From: Fontibacillus phaseoli
Lineage (GTDB): Bacteria > Bacillota > Bacilli > Paenibacillales > Paenibacillaceae
Assembly: GCF_003337355.1 (NCBI RefSeq)
Contig: NZ_QPJW01000015.1
Coordinates: 1-64,000, forward strand
Length of the DNA: 64,000 nt
Direction: 5' to 3'
The notes under the pieces were generated by a model. The model saw nothing but the letters and a program-made list of their open reading frames with translations, was not told the DNA's origin and did not search any database. The stretch's first letter is position 1. Each line of letters opens with the position of its first letter. Shown here piece by piece: positions 34,981 through 44,180 of the stretch. Made by a program: the position numbers and the translations under genes.

Positions 34981-35118
34981 TCACGATTCCTGCTTCGCAA
35001 TCTCATTCAGGCTTGGAGGGTATTCCGCCTGCTTCTTGGGTTTCAGCGAAACGGTTTCCTCCAGAATACTAGATTTATTTTGCCGGTTCTGGGTCTTCTC
35101 AGCTTTGTTGTGCGGCAC
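34981..35118 (-). CDS. Small 45-residue hypothetical protein
   Basis: A 45-residue hydrophilic, lysine- and glutamine-rich peptide with no recognised family, starting MPHNKAEKTQNRQNKSS and ending in SLNEIAKQES. The start is GTG with an almost ideal GGGAGGTGATC site directly ahead. A hairpin terminator lies 8 nt after the stop, so it looks like a complete small gene. It lies 102 nt downstream of topB on the same strand. Short size and charge fit a spore or stress peptide, but that is only a guess. Confidence 0.65.
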   Translation of the reverse strand: MPHNKAEKTQNRQNKSSILEETVSLKPKKQAEYPPSLNEIAKQES

Positions 35119-35220
35119 AAAGATCACCTCCCGGGTTTTAGCATCCCGAGCGTTTTCGCAATTTATACGGAATGTAAATATCGGGTACCGGGCACGTTAC
35201 CGGTTTCCAAGCCTCACGGA

Positions 35221-37356
35221 TTAATCACCCTTTTTCTCCATGGCGGCCTTGAGCAGTTCACCCAGATTGGAGCCGAGCGTTTCCTGCTTCGCATATTGCT
35301 GGACCAGCTTCTGCTGTTCCCGCTTGTTTACGTGCTTGGAATCCTTATTCACGGCTTCTGTAATGCCGCAAGGCAGACATTGAACGTAAAGCCCGGCCTT
35401 GCCTTCCTTCAGCTCCATCTTCTTGTGGCACTGCGGGCAGCGGCGGTTGGAGAGGCGCTTTTCTCCGGACCGGCGGTAGCCGCAGTCCTCGCTCGGACAA
35501 ATCAGTAGCAGGCCCCGCTTCGTTTTCTTCTCGAGCAGCTGCGTCCCGCAGTCCGGACAATGGCTATTCGATACATTATGCGGTTTGTAGGTGGCCTCGC
35601 TGTTTTTGACTCCGCGCACCAGGCTCACGGCCATTTCCCGGATCCCTCCGAGGAACGGCTCCGGTTTGCCTTGCCCGCGGGCGATCCGCTCCAGTTCCGA
35701 CTCCCATTTCGCCGTCAGTTCCGGCGACCGGAGATCGGCGGGAGCCAGATCGATCAACTGCTTGCCTTTGCCCGTAGGATGCAAGGCGGAACCCTGACGA
35801 TCAATCGTGTCGGAACTCACCAGCTTCTCGATGATGTCCGCGCGCGTCGCCGGCGTGCCGAGACTATGCTTCTCCATCTGGGTGAGCAGCGCAGCTTCGG
35901 TATACCGCTTCGGCGGCTGGGTCCGTCCGCTTTGGATGCGGCAGAGCTTTACCGTGACGGTCTCGCCTTCCTTCAGCTCCGGCAGCGAAGCCTTGCCGTT
36001 CTCTTCCCGGTCTTCCCGGTCATCGTCTTCGTCAGACTCGTCGATCGCTTGCCCGTCATAAACGGCTCTCCAACCGCTGTCCTTCACCGTAACGCCTTTG
36101 GCATGCAGCTTCTCTCCATTGACGTCCAGGACGACGGCAACGCTATCGAACCGGGCCGGCGGATAAAACAGGCTGATGAACCGCCGCACGATCAGATCAT
36201 ACAACTTGCGTTCTTCCGCATTCAGCGCATTCAAGATGACGGTCTGCTCCGTCGGGATAATCGCATGGTGATCGCTGACTTTACCGTCGTCTACGATCCG
36301 TTTGCTTACCGGAAGCGACTTACGTAACAAGGGTCTCGCCAGCGGAGCATAAGGCCCGATGGCGACGCTGGTCAAGCGCTCCTTCAGCGTATCGACCATA
36401 TCCGTGGTCAGATAACGCGAATCCGTACGCGGATAAGTAACCAGCTTGTGCTGTTCATACAGCCGCTGCAACACATTGGACGTTTGCTTTGCCGAAAAGC
36501 CCAGCAGACGGTTGGCATCGCGCTGCAGTTCGGTCAAGTCGTAGGCCTGCGGGTGTGGCACCTGCTTCTCGCTCTTGTTCAGCTTGAGAATTTTGCCGCT
36601 GCGCCCCTCCAGCTTCCTCTGCAGGCCGGCGGCCTTGTCCGCCTCGAAGATGCGCGAGTCGCCGCCGCTTCCGCGCCATACGGCTTCGAAGGCACCCAGA
36701 TCGGCGCGAAGCACCTGATACTCCTCCGATTGAAAGGAGAGAATCTCGCGCTCGCGCTGCATGATCATGCCCAGGGTCGGCGTCTGCACGCGCCCGGCCG
36801 ACAGCGGGGCGCCGAATTTGCAGGTCAGCGCCCGCGTCACGTTCAGGCCGATCATCCAGTCGGCCTCGGCCCGGCAGCGCGCCGAATGGTACAGCCGCTC
36901 GAACTGCGCGCCCGGCTTCAGCGAAGCGAAGCCCTCTTTGATCGCCTTGTCGGTTTGCGAAGAGATCCAGAGCCGTTGGAACGGCTTGTTCCACTTCGCC
37001 ATCTCCATAATCCATCTCGCGAGCAATTCGCCCTCCCGCGCCGCGTCCGTCGCGATAATCAGCTCGCTAATGTCCTGGCGGCGCATAAGCTGCTGTACAG
37101 CTTTATACTGATGGCTGCTCTCCCGCAGCACCTTCAGTTTCATTTTTCCGGGAAGAATCGGAAGATCCTCCAGGGACCACGTCCCGTATTTGCCGTCATA
37201 ATCCTCGGGCTCGGCCAGTCCGACCAAATGGCCGAGCGCCCAGGTCACCACGTATTTCGGTCCCTCAAAATGGCTCTTATGCTTATCGCGGCTTCCCATC
37301 ACCCGTGCGATTTCCCTTGCAACGGACGGTTTTTCCGCCAATACCAACGTTTTCAT
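35221..37356 (-). CDS. topB: DNA topoisomerase III TopB
   Basis: A 711-residue type IA topoisomerase that relaxes and decatenates DNA. The N-terminal Toprim domain has LAEKPSVAREIA (7-18) and ATDAAREGELLARW (102-115). The catalytic tyrosine is Y308 in TYPRTDSRY. Two C-terminal zinc ribbons follow, CPDCG with CPSEDCGYRR and CPQCH (residues about 610-660), which many TopB proteins keep for DNA binding. An acidic insertion (DESDEDDDREDREENGKAS) sits near residue 440. The start at 37356 is the standard one. Confidence 0.96.
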   Translation of the reverse strand: MKTLVLAEKPSVAREIARVMGSRDKHKSHFEGPKYVVTWALGHLVGLAEPEDYDGKYGTWSLEDLPILPGKMKLKVLRESSHQYKAVQQLMRRQDISELIIATDAAREGELLARWIMEMAKWNKPFQRLWISSQTDKAIKEGFASLKPGAQFERLYHSARCRAEADWMIGLNVTRALTCKFGAPLSAGRVQTPTLGMIMQREREILSFQSEEYQVLRADLGAFEAVWRGSGGDSRIFEADKAAGLQRKLEGRSGKILKLNKSEKQVPHPQAYDLTELQRDANRLLGFSAKQTSNVLQRLYEQHKLVTYPRTDSRYLTTDMVDTLKERLTSVAIGPYAPLARPLLRKSLPVSKRIVDDGKVSDHHAIIPTEQTVILNALNAEERKLYDLIVRRFISLFYPPARFDSVAVVLDVNGEKLHAKGVTVKDSGWRAVYDGQAIDESDEDDDREDREENGKASLPELKEGETVTVKLCRIQSGRTQPPKRYTEAALLTQMEKHSLGTPATRADIIEKLVSSDTIDRQGSALHPTGKGKQLIDLAPADLRSPELTAKWESELERIARGQGKPEPFLGGIREMAVSLVRGVKNSEATYKPHNVSNSHCPDCGTQLLEKKTKRGLLLICPSEDCGYRRSGEKRLSNRRCPQCHKKMELKEGKAGLYVQCLPCGITEAVNKDSKHVNKREQQKLVQQYAKQETLGSNLGELLKAAMEKKGD

Positions 37357-37547
37357 AAATGTAATGATGCACTCCTTTCTTTCCTGCCTACATTATATCA
37401 TCCCCGCGGGCTCCCTGCCCCCGCCCGGGCAATCGCTAAAATCATACCGCCCTATGTAATGCATCCATCCCGCCATAGTTTCACGGCCTCACATAGAGAC
37501 CGGGGCGGAAGTGCAATAATATAACAACCATCCGTAATCAACGGAAG

Positions 37548-37958
37548 TCAATATTGTATTAACGTAGATACGGACAAGCCGTTCGTCGTAACCGAGGTGG
37601 AAGCAGATGAAAAATTAACGACCTCGATCGTCACGGTTACTCCGATGACCAGCACACTGTTGATCGTTAAATTCGCCGTGATTAACGAGCTCAGTCCCCC
37701 TCTTTGCATCACGCCGTTAACATATAGGTTGTAATAACCGTTCACTCCCGGTACTACGAGTCCGCCCGCCGGAACGGCTTCATTGCTATCATTCGTAAAA
37801 CTCGTCGCCGGGATCACCGTAGTGCTTCCGAGGATGTTGCCCAGTACGACCGTAGCCGTGTATCGATTTACAGTCGGTACTGTGTTTGTATTCGTCGAAG
37901 TGTTCAGCACACCAGTCACGATGCTCTGCGCATTTAAGTGCAGCTTGATTACCGGCAT
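37548..37958 (-). CDS. DUF4183 domain protein, probable spore surface
   Basis: A 136-residue protein with Thr, Ser, Asn and Val-rich beta-type sequence and the DUF4183 core NGYYNLYVNGVMQ near residue 75. Proteins of this family are common in spore-forming Bacilli and often sit at the ends of exosporium or collagen-like proteins, so a role on the spore surface is likely but not shown. AAGGAGGG lies 6 nt before the ATG. Strongly strand-like, with no signal peptide or cysteine. Confidence 0.75.
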   Translation of the reverse strand: MPVIKLHLNAQSIVTGVLNTSTNTNTVPTVNRYTATVVLGNILGSTTVIPATSFTNDSNEAVPAGGLVVPGVNGYYNLYVNGVMQRGGLSSLITANLTINSVLVIGVTVTIEVVNFSSASTSVTTNGLSVSTLIQY

Positions 37959-38044
37959 AGGGATCCCTCCTTATCATTCAATCAAATAGTTTTGCAGCGT
38001 TTAATATACATTATGGAGCAAACCGATTATTGCTTGGACACAAC

Positions 38045-38072
38045 ATGCAAAAAAGGCCGAATTCCCTCCCGG
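38045..38072 (-). terminator. Minus-strand terminator upstream of fabH
   Basis: GGCCGAATTCCCTCCCGGCC folds into a stem, and on the minus strand TTTTTT follows. No minus-strand gene lies close upstream of it, so it would end antisense transcription coming from the fabH region. Confidence 0.55.
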
Positions 38073-38107
38073 CCGACCTATTTACCTTTGCCATGCTTAA
38101 ATAGTAC

Positions 38108-38171
38108 TTGGAAAAAGTTCGGAATGCTGTTAAAATCCTAAATAACACCTGGTATTAGTATCAGGTACTAA
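38108..38171 (+). promoter_or_regulatory. fabH promoter and FapR operator
   Basis: TTGGAA (38108-38113), a 17-bp spacer and TAAAAT (38131-38136) form the promoter. About 19 bp further lies TTAGTATCAGGTACTAA (38155-38171), which matches the FapR site of Bacilli. FapR should repress and malonyl-CoA should relieve this, coupling the gene to fatty-acid supply. Confidence 0.85.
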
Positions 38172-38197
38172 ATCGATTGAAAAAGGAGCGATACGTC

Positions 38198-39181
38198 TTG
38201 ATCCCGACTTCAAAAGCCCGGATTACCGCACTTGGAACGTATGTGCCTGAAAAGATCCTTAGTAACGAAGATCTGGAGCAACTCGTCGATACAAACGACG
38301 CATGGATTGTCCAACGCACCGGCATTAAAGAGCGGCATATCGCCGCCGAAGCTGAATTTACGTCGGATTTATGCATTCGGGCCGCTGAAAATCTGCGCGA
38401 TACGCATAATGTTAGCCTAGATGACGTCGACCTCATCATCGTTTCAACGACGACGCCCGACTATTCCTTTCCCACCGTTTCCTGCCGGGTACAGAAGCAC
38501 TTCGGAATGGAAAACGTCGGGGCCATCGATCTGAATGCCACCTGTGCCGGCTTTACTTATGCGCTTCACGTGGCTAACGGGATGATCAGCTCAGGCCTCC
38601 ATAAAAAAGTGCTGGTCGTCGCCGGAGAAACGATGTCCAAAATTACGGACTACACCGACCGCAGCACCTGCATTTTGTTCGGTGACGGAGCCGGAGCCGC
38701 CCTTGTGGAATACGCTCCCGATCAGCCGGGGTTTGAATCGGCCATCATGGGAACCCAGGGAAGCGGCGGCATCCAAGTTTACCGTTCCGGCCTGTCGTCC
38801 CGAATGGACGGCACCGAGTTAGAGGGCGAAGGCCGGATCGTCCAGAACGGACGCGAAGTGTTCAAATGGGCGGTCCGCACCGTATCGGCCGGCATTGACC
38901 GCCTGCTTGAGCAAGCGGGAGTCACGCTGGACGATATAGACTGGTTCGTTCCGCACAGCGCAAACTTAAGAATGATCGAATCGATCTGCGAAAAAAGCGG
39001 TATCCCTTTGGCCAAAACCCTGCAAAGTGTGCAGGATATGGGTAACACTTCCTCCGCATCGATCCCGCTCGCCCTACAATCAGGAATTCAGGCAAAACAA
39101 TTAAACCCCGGTGACCGGATTTTGCTCTACGGATTTGGCGGCGGCTTGACGCACTGCGGTCTGATCGTGACCTGGGGCTAA
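38198..39181 (+). CDS. fabH: Beta-ketoacyl-ACP synthase III
   Basis: A 327-residue initiating enzyme that condenses acyl-CoA with malonyl-ACP to begin fatty-acid synthesis. The triad is C116 (NATCAGF), H253 (FVPHSANLR) and N283 (MGNTSSAS). In Bacilli with two FabH proteins, this lone, FapR-regulated type corresponds to FabHB (YhfB). The TTG at 38198 is used because the earlier TTG lies in the AAAGGAG site. No other fab gene is adjacent. Confidence 0.93.
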   Translation: MIPTSKARITALGTYVPEKILSNEDLEQLVDTNDAWIVQRTGIKERHIAAEAEFTSDLCIRAAENLRDTHNVSLDDVDLIIVSTTTPDYSFPTVSCRVQKHFGMENVGAIDLNATCAGFTYALHVANGMISSGLHKKVLVVAGETMSKITDYTDRSTCILFGDGAGAALVEYAPDQPGFESAIMGTQGSGGIQVYRSGLSSRMDGTELEGEGRIVQNGREVFKWAVRTVSAGIDRLLEQAGVTLDDIDWFVPHSANLRMIESICEKSGIPLAKTLQSVQDMGNTSSASIPLALQSGIQAKQLNPGDRILLYGFGGGLTHCGLIVTWG

Positions 39182-39775
39182 CTAATTAAACTCCCGGAAC
39201 AACACAAACGTATACTCATATTTGCTGAAAGGATACTTGAAGGTCAGCACCAAACCCGCATCCTCGATTTTTACCGATTTCAAGGCGAGGGTTTTGATCC
39301 GGCAGCGAACCAGGCGGGCAGCGGCCCGCCGGTCATGCCGGCGTATCGCGCGGGCTAGTACCGACGCGTATCGTGACCGGCAAACTAATTCCCGGAAAAA
39401 AGGCAGCAGCGCCCGAGCGATTAGCCGGTGTACCTTCGGATTGAAATAGAACTGCACTCTCCCCGGCGGAATTGTAATTCCGCAAGAATAGTAAGACCCT
39501 AGTGCCTTAAAAGAAATGAAGTAACCGATCCCGTTGGTCCCCATTCCATGATCTGCAATCCGCGGCGCTACCCTGTACAACAACTTCCGCATACGGTCCA
39601 AATCGGCGCCTACCACCGCTTGGCTCCAGGCGTCGGCAAACCCTTGGCTGTAGACTATTGCCTTATAAAACGGCGCCATCCCGAACGCCACCTTACGCAA
39701 AAGCCCTGCTGTGGGAAGCTGTCTTTTTAACCCCCGCCGCGAAATTCTCCGCTTGCAAGCCCTGTACTTCTGCAT
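39182..39775 (-). CDS. Hypothetical basic protein
   Basis: A 197-residue basic protein that I do not recognise. The N-terminal 30 residues are Lys/Arg-rich, and the middle has AVVGADLDRMRKLLYRVAP and HGMGTNGIGYFISFKALGSY. The C-terminus is a beta-like stretch KYPFSKYEYTFVLFREF. No membrane helix or signal peptide is seen. GAGGGAGAGG precedes the ATG. It runs convergent to fabH, with only one base between the two stops. Confidence 0.6.
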   Translation of the reverse strand: MQKYRACKRRISRRGLKRQLPTAGLLRKVAFGMAPFYKAIVYSQGFADAWSQAVVGADLDRMRKLLYRVAPRIADHGMGTNGIGYFISFKALGSYYSCGITIPPGRVQFYFNPKVHRLIARALLPFFRELVCRSRYASVLARAIRRHDRRAAARLVRCRIKTLALKSVKIEDAGLVLTFKYPFSKYEYTFVLFREFN

Positions 39776-39971
39776 ATTTATCCTCTCCCTCTGAAAAGAT
39801 TGGACGTCCTATACGCAATTCCTTATTGCATCATATGCATGCGCCCGCTTCCAGGGGTGGGCGTTTGTCCATGTCGGCTTCGAATCGCACCGCCATGACT
39901 GGACAAATCGATTTGAACGTTGATATGCTTATCCCTAAACGAGCAAAACAAAAAAAGGAGATTCAAACGCC

Positions 39972-40184
39972 GTGCCAACGATTAGACGTTTATTGACGGA
40001 ACAGGATTTTCAGGAAGCGCTGGACCGGCAGCTTCGCATCCGCGTTTTCCGTAACGATCATATGGTGGATAACAACACGCTGATCATCCGCTTTACCGAT
40101 GAGACCGTGATCACGCAAACCGGCGTGAGCGAATTAACGTACCATTCCCGCCGGGACAGCCAGTTTTTCGAGTTGAAAAAATAA
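39972..40184 (+). CDS. Small hypothetical protein
   Basis: A 70-residue soluble protein with no recognised family; it ends in SRRDSQFFELKK. The central part (VDNNTLIIRFTDETVITQTG) alternates hydrophobic residues as in a beta sheet. The start is GTG, with AAAGGAGATT about 9 nt ahead. A strong terminator follows 30 nt after the stop. Confidence 0.65.
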   Translation: MPTIRRLLTEQDFQEALDRQLRIRVFRNDHMVDNNTLIIRFTDETVITQTGVSELTYHSRRDSQFFELKK

Positions 40185-40214
40185 ATACGGGTTGTGACCC
40201 GGTCCATTAAAAAA

Positions 40215-40237
40215 GACGCCTCTCGGCGTCTTTTTTT
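40215..40237. terminator. Strong terminator
   Basis: GACGCC and GGCGTC with the loop TCTC, followed by TTTTTTT on the plus strand and preceded by AAAAAA. It can serve both the 39972 gene and the convergent DMT transporter gene. Confidence 0.8.
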
Positions 40238-40275
40238 GGCATATTTATCCCATTCTCGGTTATTAACGGACTTGA

Positions 40276-41199
40276 TTAAGCCGATTCTTTAAGCGTACTC
40301 AACTTCGGCTCTACGGCCGGGGTTTCTTTTCCGTAACGGATAAAAATCCATACCCCGCACAAAATGACGACCCCTGCAATCATTTGTAACCAGGTCAAGC
40401 TTTCCTTAAGCAGCATCCACGCCAGCAAAGAAGCGAATACTGGCTCGCCCAGAACAGCCATGGAGACGGCGGAGGCGCTGATAAACTTCATCAGCCAGTT
40501 GAACAAATAATGGCCGAACAAGGTCGGCACGATGGCCAGCAGCAGATATATCCCCCATTCCCGCGGCGCATAACCGGTAAACTCAAACCCGCGGACTGCG
40601 TTATACCCCGCAAGCATCGTCGCTGCGGTGAAGAACACCCAGAAGTTATAAACGAATGCGCTCATGTTCGTAAGGAGCTTTTTGCCGACAAGCATATGAG
40701 CCGCTACCGCGACCGTGCCCAGCAGAGACAGCAAATCGCCCTGGAGCGCCGTGCCGGACAGTTTGAAATCGCCCGAGCCGATAGCCACGGAGCCGATCAG
40801 GGCCAGAGCCATTCCCGCCAGCATGGGCCGGTTTATTTTTGCGCCGAACAGAAAGAAAGAACCGAACATGACGAGAATCGGCTCCAGCGTAAGGATTACG
40901 GTCGAGCTTGCCACCGTGGTCAAACGTAAAGAAGCCATCCAGAAGAGGAAGTGCAAACCGAGCATCGCTCCGGCTAACAACAGCCCCTTCCATTGCCCCG
41001 AGGTTAAGGAGAACATCTCCTTCCTGTACTTCCATGCCAGCGGAAGCATCAGCAAATTCGTCAGATATAGACGGTACATACCGACGACGGACACCTCGGC
41101 GTTTGACCAGCGGATAAAGATCGAGGAAAATGAAATCGCGATAATCCCGATGATATAAAGAAGCTCGAATGAGACGAAAGATTTGGATTTGAGGTTCAT
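40276..41199 (-). CDS. EamA family (DMT) transporter
   Basis: A 307-residue membrane protein with ten helices in two EamA repeats (about 1-145 and 155-290). The first repeat has SSIFIRWSNAEVSVVGMYRL, and the second includes VPTLFGHYLFNWLMKFISA and VFASLLAWMLLKESLTWLQ. Members export metabolites, amino acids or drugs. The substrate is not readable. Monocistronic. Confidence 0.88.
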   Translation of the reverse strand: MNLKSKSFVSFELLYIIGIIAISFSSIFIRWSNAEVSVVGMYRLYLTNLLMLPLAWKYRKEMFSLTSGQWKGLLLAGAMLGLHFLFWMASLRLTTVASSTVILTLEPILVMFGSFFLFGAKINRPMLAGMALALIGSVAIGSGDFKLSGTALQGDLLSLLGTVAVAAHMLVGKKLLTNMSAFVYNFWVFFTAATMLAGYNAVRGFEFTGYAPREWGIYLLLAIVPTLFGHYLFNWLMKFISASAVSMAVLGEPVFASLLAWMLLKESLTWLQMIAGVVILCGVWIFIRYGKETPAVEPKLSTLKESA

Positions 41200-41461
41200 G
41201 GTGCTGCTCCTGTCTTGTAAGTTAAAAGATTCGTGCGTTCCGGCAAACCGTCCCTAATTATAGACTATTGCCGGGAGCTCCTACAATGGGATTGTGAATT
41301 TGAGTTGAAAATTTTGATCAATAAGCGGATTATTCAACTTCGGTTTCCGTTTTTTCATCGGAAATTTACGTTTTGAAGTGTTTCGCGGGGTGTGCTACAT
41401 TGGGAGTAAATTTGAGGCCAGAAAAATATCAATTCACCTTTGATCAAGGAGGGCATTATCT

Positions 41462-42319
41462 ATGAATCATATCGATCCTGTTGTTTCGCCGAAATGGCTG
41501 CTCGCCCGGATGTACGAGCCGGATCTCGTCATCGTCGACTGCCGCTTCGCGCTCGGAAGCCCGGAAGAGGGCAAACATTCCTATCTTGCTTCCCATATTC
41601 CCGGCGCCGTCTTCCTCGATGTGGAGCAGGACCTCTCGGCGCCGGTCGGGCCGCACGGCGGCCGCCATCCTTTGCCCGACCCGCAGGAGCTTGCCGCCCG
41701 GCTAGGACGTACGGGCATCGGCCATGATACCCGAGTCGTCGCTTACGACGACCAGGGCGGCTTGTACGCCGCGCGGCTGTGGTGGATGCTGCGCTGGCTG
41801 GGCCATGACCAAGCGTATGTCATGGATGGGGGCTTCGCCGCCTGGCAAGCCGGCGGCTTTCCCGTGACCGACGCGCAGCGCACCCTGGTGCCTGCCGCGT
41901 TCGTGCCGAACGTCCGCAGCGGTATGCTCGCGGACGTGAACGAGGTCCGCCGGACGCTAGGCGATCCCGGCGTCCTGCTGGTGGACTCCCGCGACGCTTC
42001 GCGTTACGCGGGAGAACAAGAACCGATTGACGCCAAAGCCGGGCATATCCCCGGCGCGGTCAATCGGTTCTGGAAGGGCGTGCTGGATGACCAGGGGGCC
42101 TGGCTTGCGGAGCCCGCGCTCCGCGAGCGGCTCGCCCCGGTCATCCGGGCGCTAGACGATGGCCGCGAGGCCATCGTCTACTGCGGCTCCGGCGTCAGCG
42201 CCTGCCCGAACGTGCTGGCGCTGCACCGGCTGGGCTACCCGCAGGCGAAGCTCTATGCGGGCAGTTGGAGCGATTGGATTTCGTACAGCGAGAACCCGAT
42301 CGCTACGGGGGAAGAGTAA
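41462..42319 (+). CDS. sseA: Two-domain sulfurtransferase (rhodanese / mercaptopyruvate type)
   Basis: A 285-residue enzyme with two rhodanese domains. The first (about 8-135) is inactive in form, and the second (about 155-280) holds C241 in CGSGVSAC, the active-site loop of the 3-mercaptopyruvate sulfurtransferase group. It moves sulfur to cyanide or thiols. AAGGAGGGC lies 7 nt before the ATG. The gene is noticeably richer in GC than its neighbours. A broken tail of a paralogue lies 1.7 kb away at 43975-44040. Confidence 0.9.
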   Translation: MNHIDPVVSPKWLLARMYEPDLVIVDCRFALGSPEEGKHSYLASHIPGAVFLDVEQDLSAPVGPHGGRHPLPDPQELAARLGRTGIGHDTRVVAYDDQGGLYAARLWWMLRWLGHDQAYVMDGGFAAWQAGGFPVTDAQRTLVPAAFVPNVRSGMLADVNEVRRTLGDPGVLLVDSRDASRYAGEQEPIDAKAGHIPGAVNRFWKGVLDDQGAWLAEPALRERLAPVIRALDDGREAIVYCGSGVSACPNVLALHRLGYPQAKLYAGSWSDWISYSENPIATGEE

Positions 42320-42351
42320 GAGCTGAGAGGCCGCGTCGGACGCGGGCTTGG

Positions 42352-42396
42352 GGGCTGTAACAGGTTGTGAGCTTGTGACCTGTTGCAGCCCTCTTT
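42352..42396 (+). terminator. Terminator after the sulfurtransferase gene
   Basis: GGGCTGTAACAGGT (42352-42365) pairs with ACCTGTTGCAGCCC (42378-42391), and TCTTT follows. A further inverted repeat containing GCAAACAGTTTGC (42407-42419) lies just downstream. Confidence 0.7.
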
Positions 42397-42608
42397 GGGT
42401 TGTTCTGCAAACAGTTTGCAAACAAGAACCCGAGGAAAACAGTTGCAAGCGACCCGGACCCACCACAGTCACGCAGTCGGGTCAGATGGCGGAATGGCAT
42501 CAGGAGCCTTGCTTTCGTTCGTACTGTAAGCAAGTGATACCGAAATATCAGTTTTGCTAGTCCGTCTGTCTATAAACAGGGGCGGTATATCCTTTTGTAG
42601 CACAAATG

Positions 42609-43550
42609 TTAAGCCATTTCTTGCAATTCTTTCGTTAGGCTGGCGAGTGTCTTTTTTCGTTCATGCGTCTCCTGTTGGTCGAATAATAGCTGTTCTATCC
42701 ATTCCCAAATATCCTCTAGTCTGCGTCTTACTTGATAAAAACGCAGAACGTCGGGTTTCAGAGCAAAATCAGGGTGTCGCTTCCGATAGACATCTAAAAA
42801 CGTATCATAATAGGGTTGATCAACAAGGAACATGAAATCCGCCTCGACGGGTGCCAGGCGCAATCCTTCCCAATCAATTAGGATAAGCTGTTCTTCTGCT
42901 TGCATCAGATTCCAGTTATGGAGGTCTGTATGGCAGAGTACATTTCGTAATGGTCGTTGCGGCAAATTCCGAGACAGCTTTTCAATTTCGTCGATTAGAT
43001 TATTCATTTGCCCTCTATACTGGCCTATCGCTTCGCTCATGTCTGATGGAATAGGCGACGCTTGCCCTTTCATCAGCTGATTTAATTGCCTGACAAAGGG
43101 AATGGAGAAATCCTCTTTAAGATGCTCTGTATTAACCGGTAATTGTTCGCCGTACGAGTGAAGCTCCGCAATAATGTCCGATAGTTGTACCACCTGATTT
43201 TCTGTTAAATCTCGAGGCCCAATTGTTTCTCCGTCAATGTAATTATAGAGCAGAAAAATGCCATCAGCGTTAGCGCATTGGTAATCGCCATCCCTTGTCG
43301 TTAGGGGAACAGGGATTTTTCTATTTAACCTGCTATAATGATGGAGCCAGATCAGGACGGGAGCATATTCGTTTATCAAGGCAGTCCATTTTGGAGTGGA
43401 TGCTCTGTTTTTCTCGTATATTTTTAAAAAGTATGAGTAGTTGTCTGCAATCATCTTGTAGGCAAGTGAGGACCAGCCTCCTTGTTGTGGTTTAAGTTGC
43501 GACACATTTAGCCCATAATGCTCATATATCGTTTCCTCAATCCTTTTCAT
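42609..43550 (-). CDS. Aminoglycoside-phosphotransferase family kinase
   Basis: A 313-residue protein of the APH/choline kinase fold. The catalytic loop is CHTDLHNWNLM and the metal-binding Asp is in LILIDWEGL. A helical C-terminal tail follows (ERKKTLASLTKELQEM). The layout resembles spectinomycin-type phosphotransferases, but substrate and resistance are unproven. AGGAGGACTT directly before the ATG at 43550 sets the start; the 48 codons upstream are not part of the fold. It is more AT-rich than the sulfurtransferase gene beside it, which hints at separate acquisition. Confidence 0.8.
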   Translation of the reverse strand: MKRIEETIYEHYGLNVSQLKPQQGGWSSLAYKMIADNYSYFLKIYEKNRASTPKWTALINEYAPVLIWLHHYSRLNRKIPVPLTTRDGDYQCANADGIFLLYNYIDGETIGPRDLTENQVVQLSDIIAELHSYGEQLPVNTEHLKEDFSIPFVRQLNQLMKGQASPIPSDMSEAIGQYRGQMNNLIDEIEKLSRNLPQRPLRNVLCHTDLHNWNLMQAEEQLILIDWEGLRLAPVEADFMFLVDQPYYDTFLDVYRKRHPDFALKPDVLRFYQVRRRLEDIWEWIEQLLFDQQETHERKKTLASLTKELQEMA

Positions 43551-43974
43551 AAGTCCTCCTGTTGGAAAATCGCAAAGACATCGTTTGTCCACATTGTAAA
43601 GGATGCCGCACTGATTGTCATCTCGGGGCGTTCGCAAACAACCTACCAACAAGTTGCAAACGGCCCCCAGCCGTCCACACCCCAACTCATCCATCCTTCC
43701 GGGTGCTACCTTGCTTCACTTGGCCTTTTGTTGGCGATCCGTCCGGCTTGACCCAGCCACAGGGGTATACCTCGCCTTGGCTCGAACCATACAGTTTCGC
43801 GAGGCCCCGTCCTTCACAGGCTTCTTGCTCCACAAGTCCTCCCAAGCGTAGCCAAGGGAGGTCGTTGTACATGAGCGTTGGCATGTTCTCCAAGGCATTC
43901 CCGCCGCGCTGCTCGGAACCCCTACTTTTTGACTTTGAGACCCTCGAAGCATGGGGGTTCATGGGGGAGTAAGA

Positions 43975-44040
43975 AGCTGGAGCGACCGGATCAGTTATGC
44001 GGAGAATCAGGTGGCTACAGGGAACGAGGGGGAATTTTAA
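43975..44040 (+). pseudogene. Remnant of a second sulfurtransferase gene
   Basis: Translation from 43975 gives SWSDRISYAENQVATGNE and a few residues to a TAA, nearly matching the end of the intact enzyme (SWSDWISYSENPIATGEE). Only the last 20 or so codons remain. No related sequence precedes it: 43551-43970 holds no gene I can recognise. Confidence 0.7.
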
Positions 44041-44132
44041 GCGGTCTCGGGACCAAATTATCGCCCCAACCAACGATCCGTTCGCGGAAACGTCTTCCTA
44101 AGCGCCCACGTGGATCCTGCTTCAAAAAAACC

Positions 44133-44180
44133 AAGGGGGCGTCCCAAGCAGCCATTTCATGGCTTTTGGAACGCCCCCTT
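44133..44180 (-). terminator. Minus-strand terminator in the 43.6-44.5 kb gap
   Basis: AAGGGGGCGT (44133-44142) and ACGCCCCCTT (44171-44180) form the stem with an inner AGCCAT/ATGGCT helix, and TTTTTTT follows on the minus strand. It could end transcripts from the VOC gene, 320 bp upstream. Confidence 0.65.

Noticed and set aside
34942..35508. 188-residue plus-strand frame over the 3' end of topB
   Set aside because: It runs across the terminator, the 45-residue gene and the topB zinc ribbons; no start signal.
36448..37524. 358-residue plus-strand frame opposite topB
   Set aside because: Antisense shadow of a certain gene; low-information sequence.
43562..43972. 136-residue plus-strand frame in the 43.6-44.0 kb gap
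   Set aside because: No family and atypical composition. It may be part of acquired DNA, but the coding case is not made.
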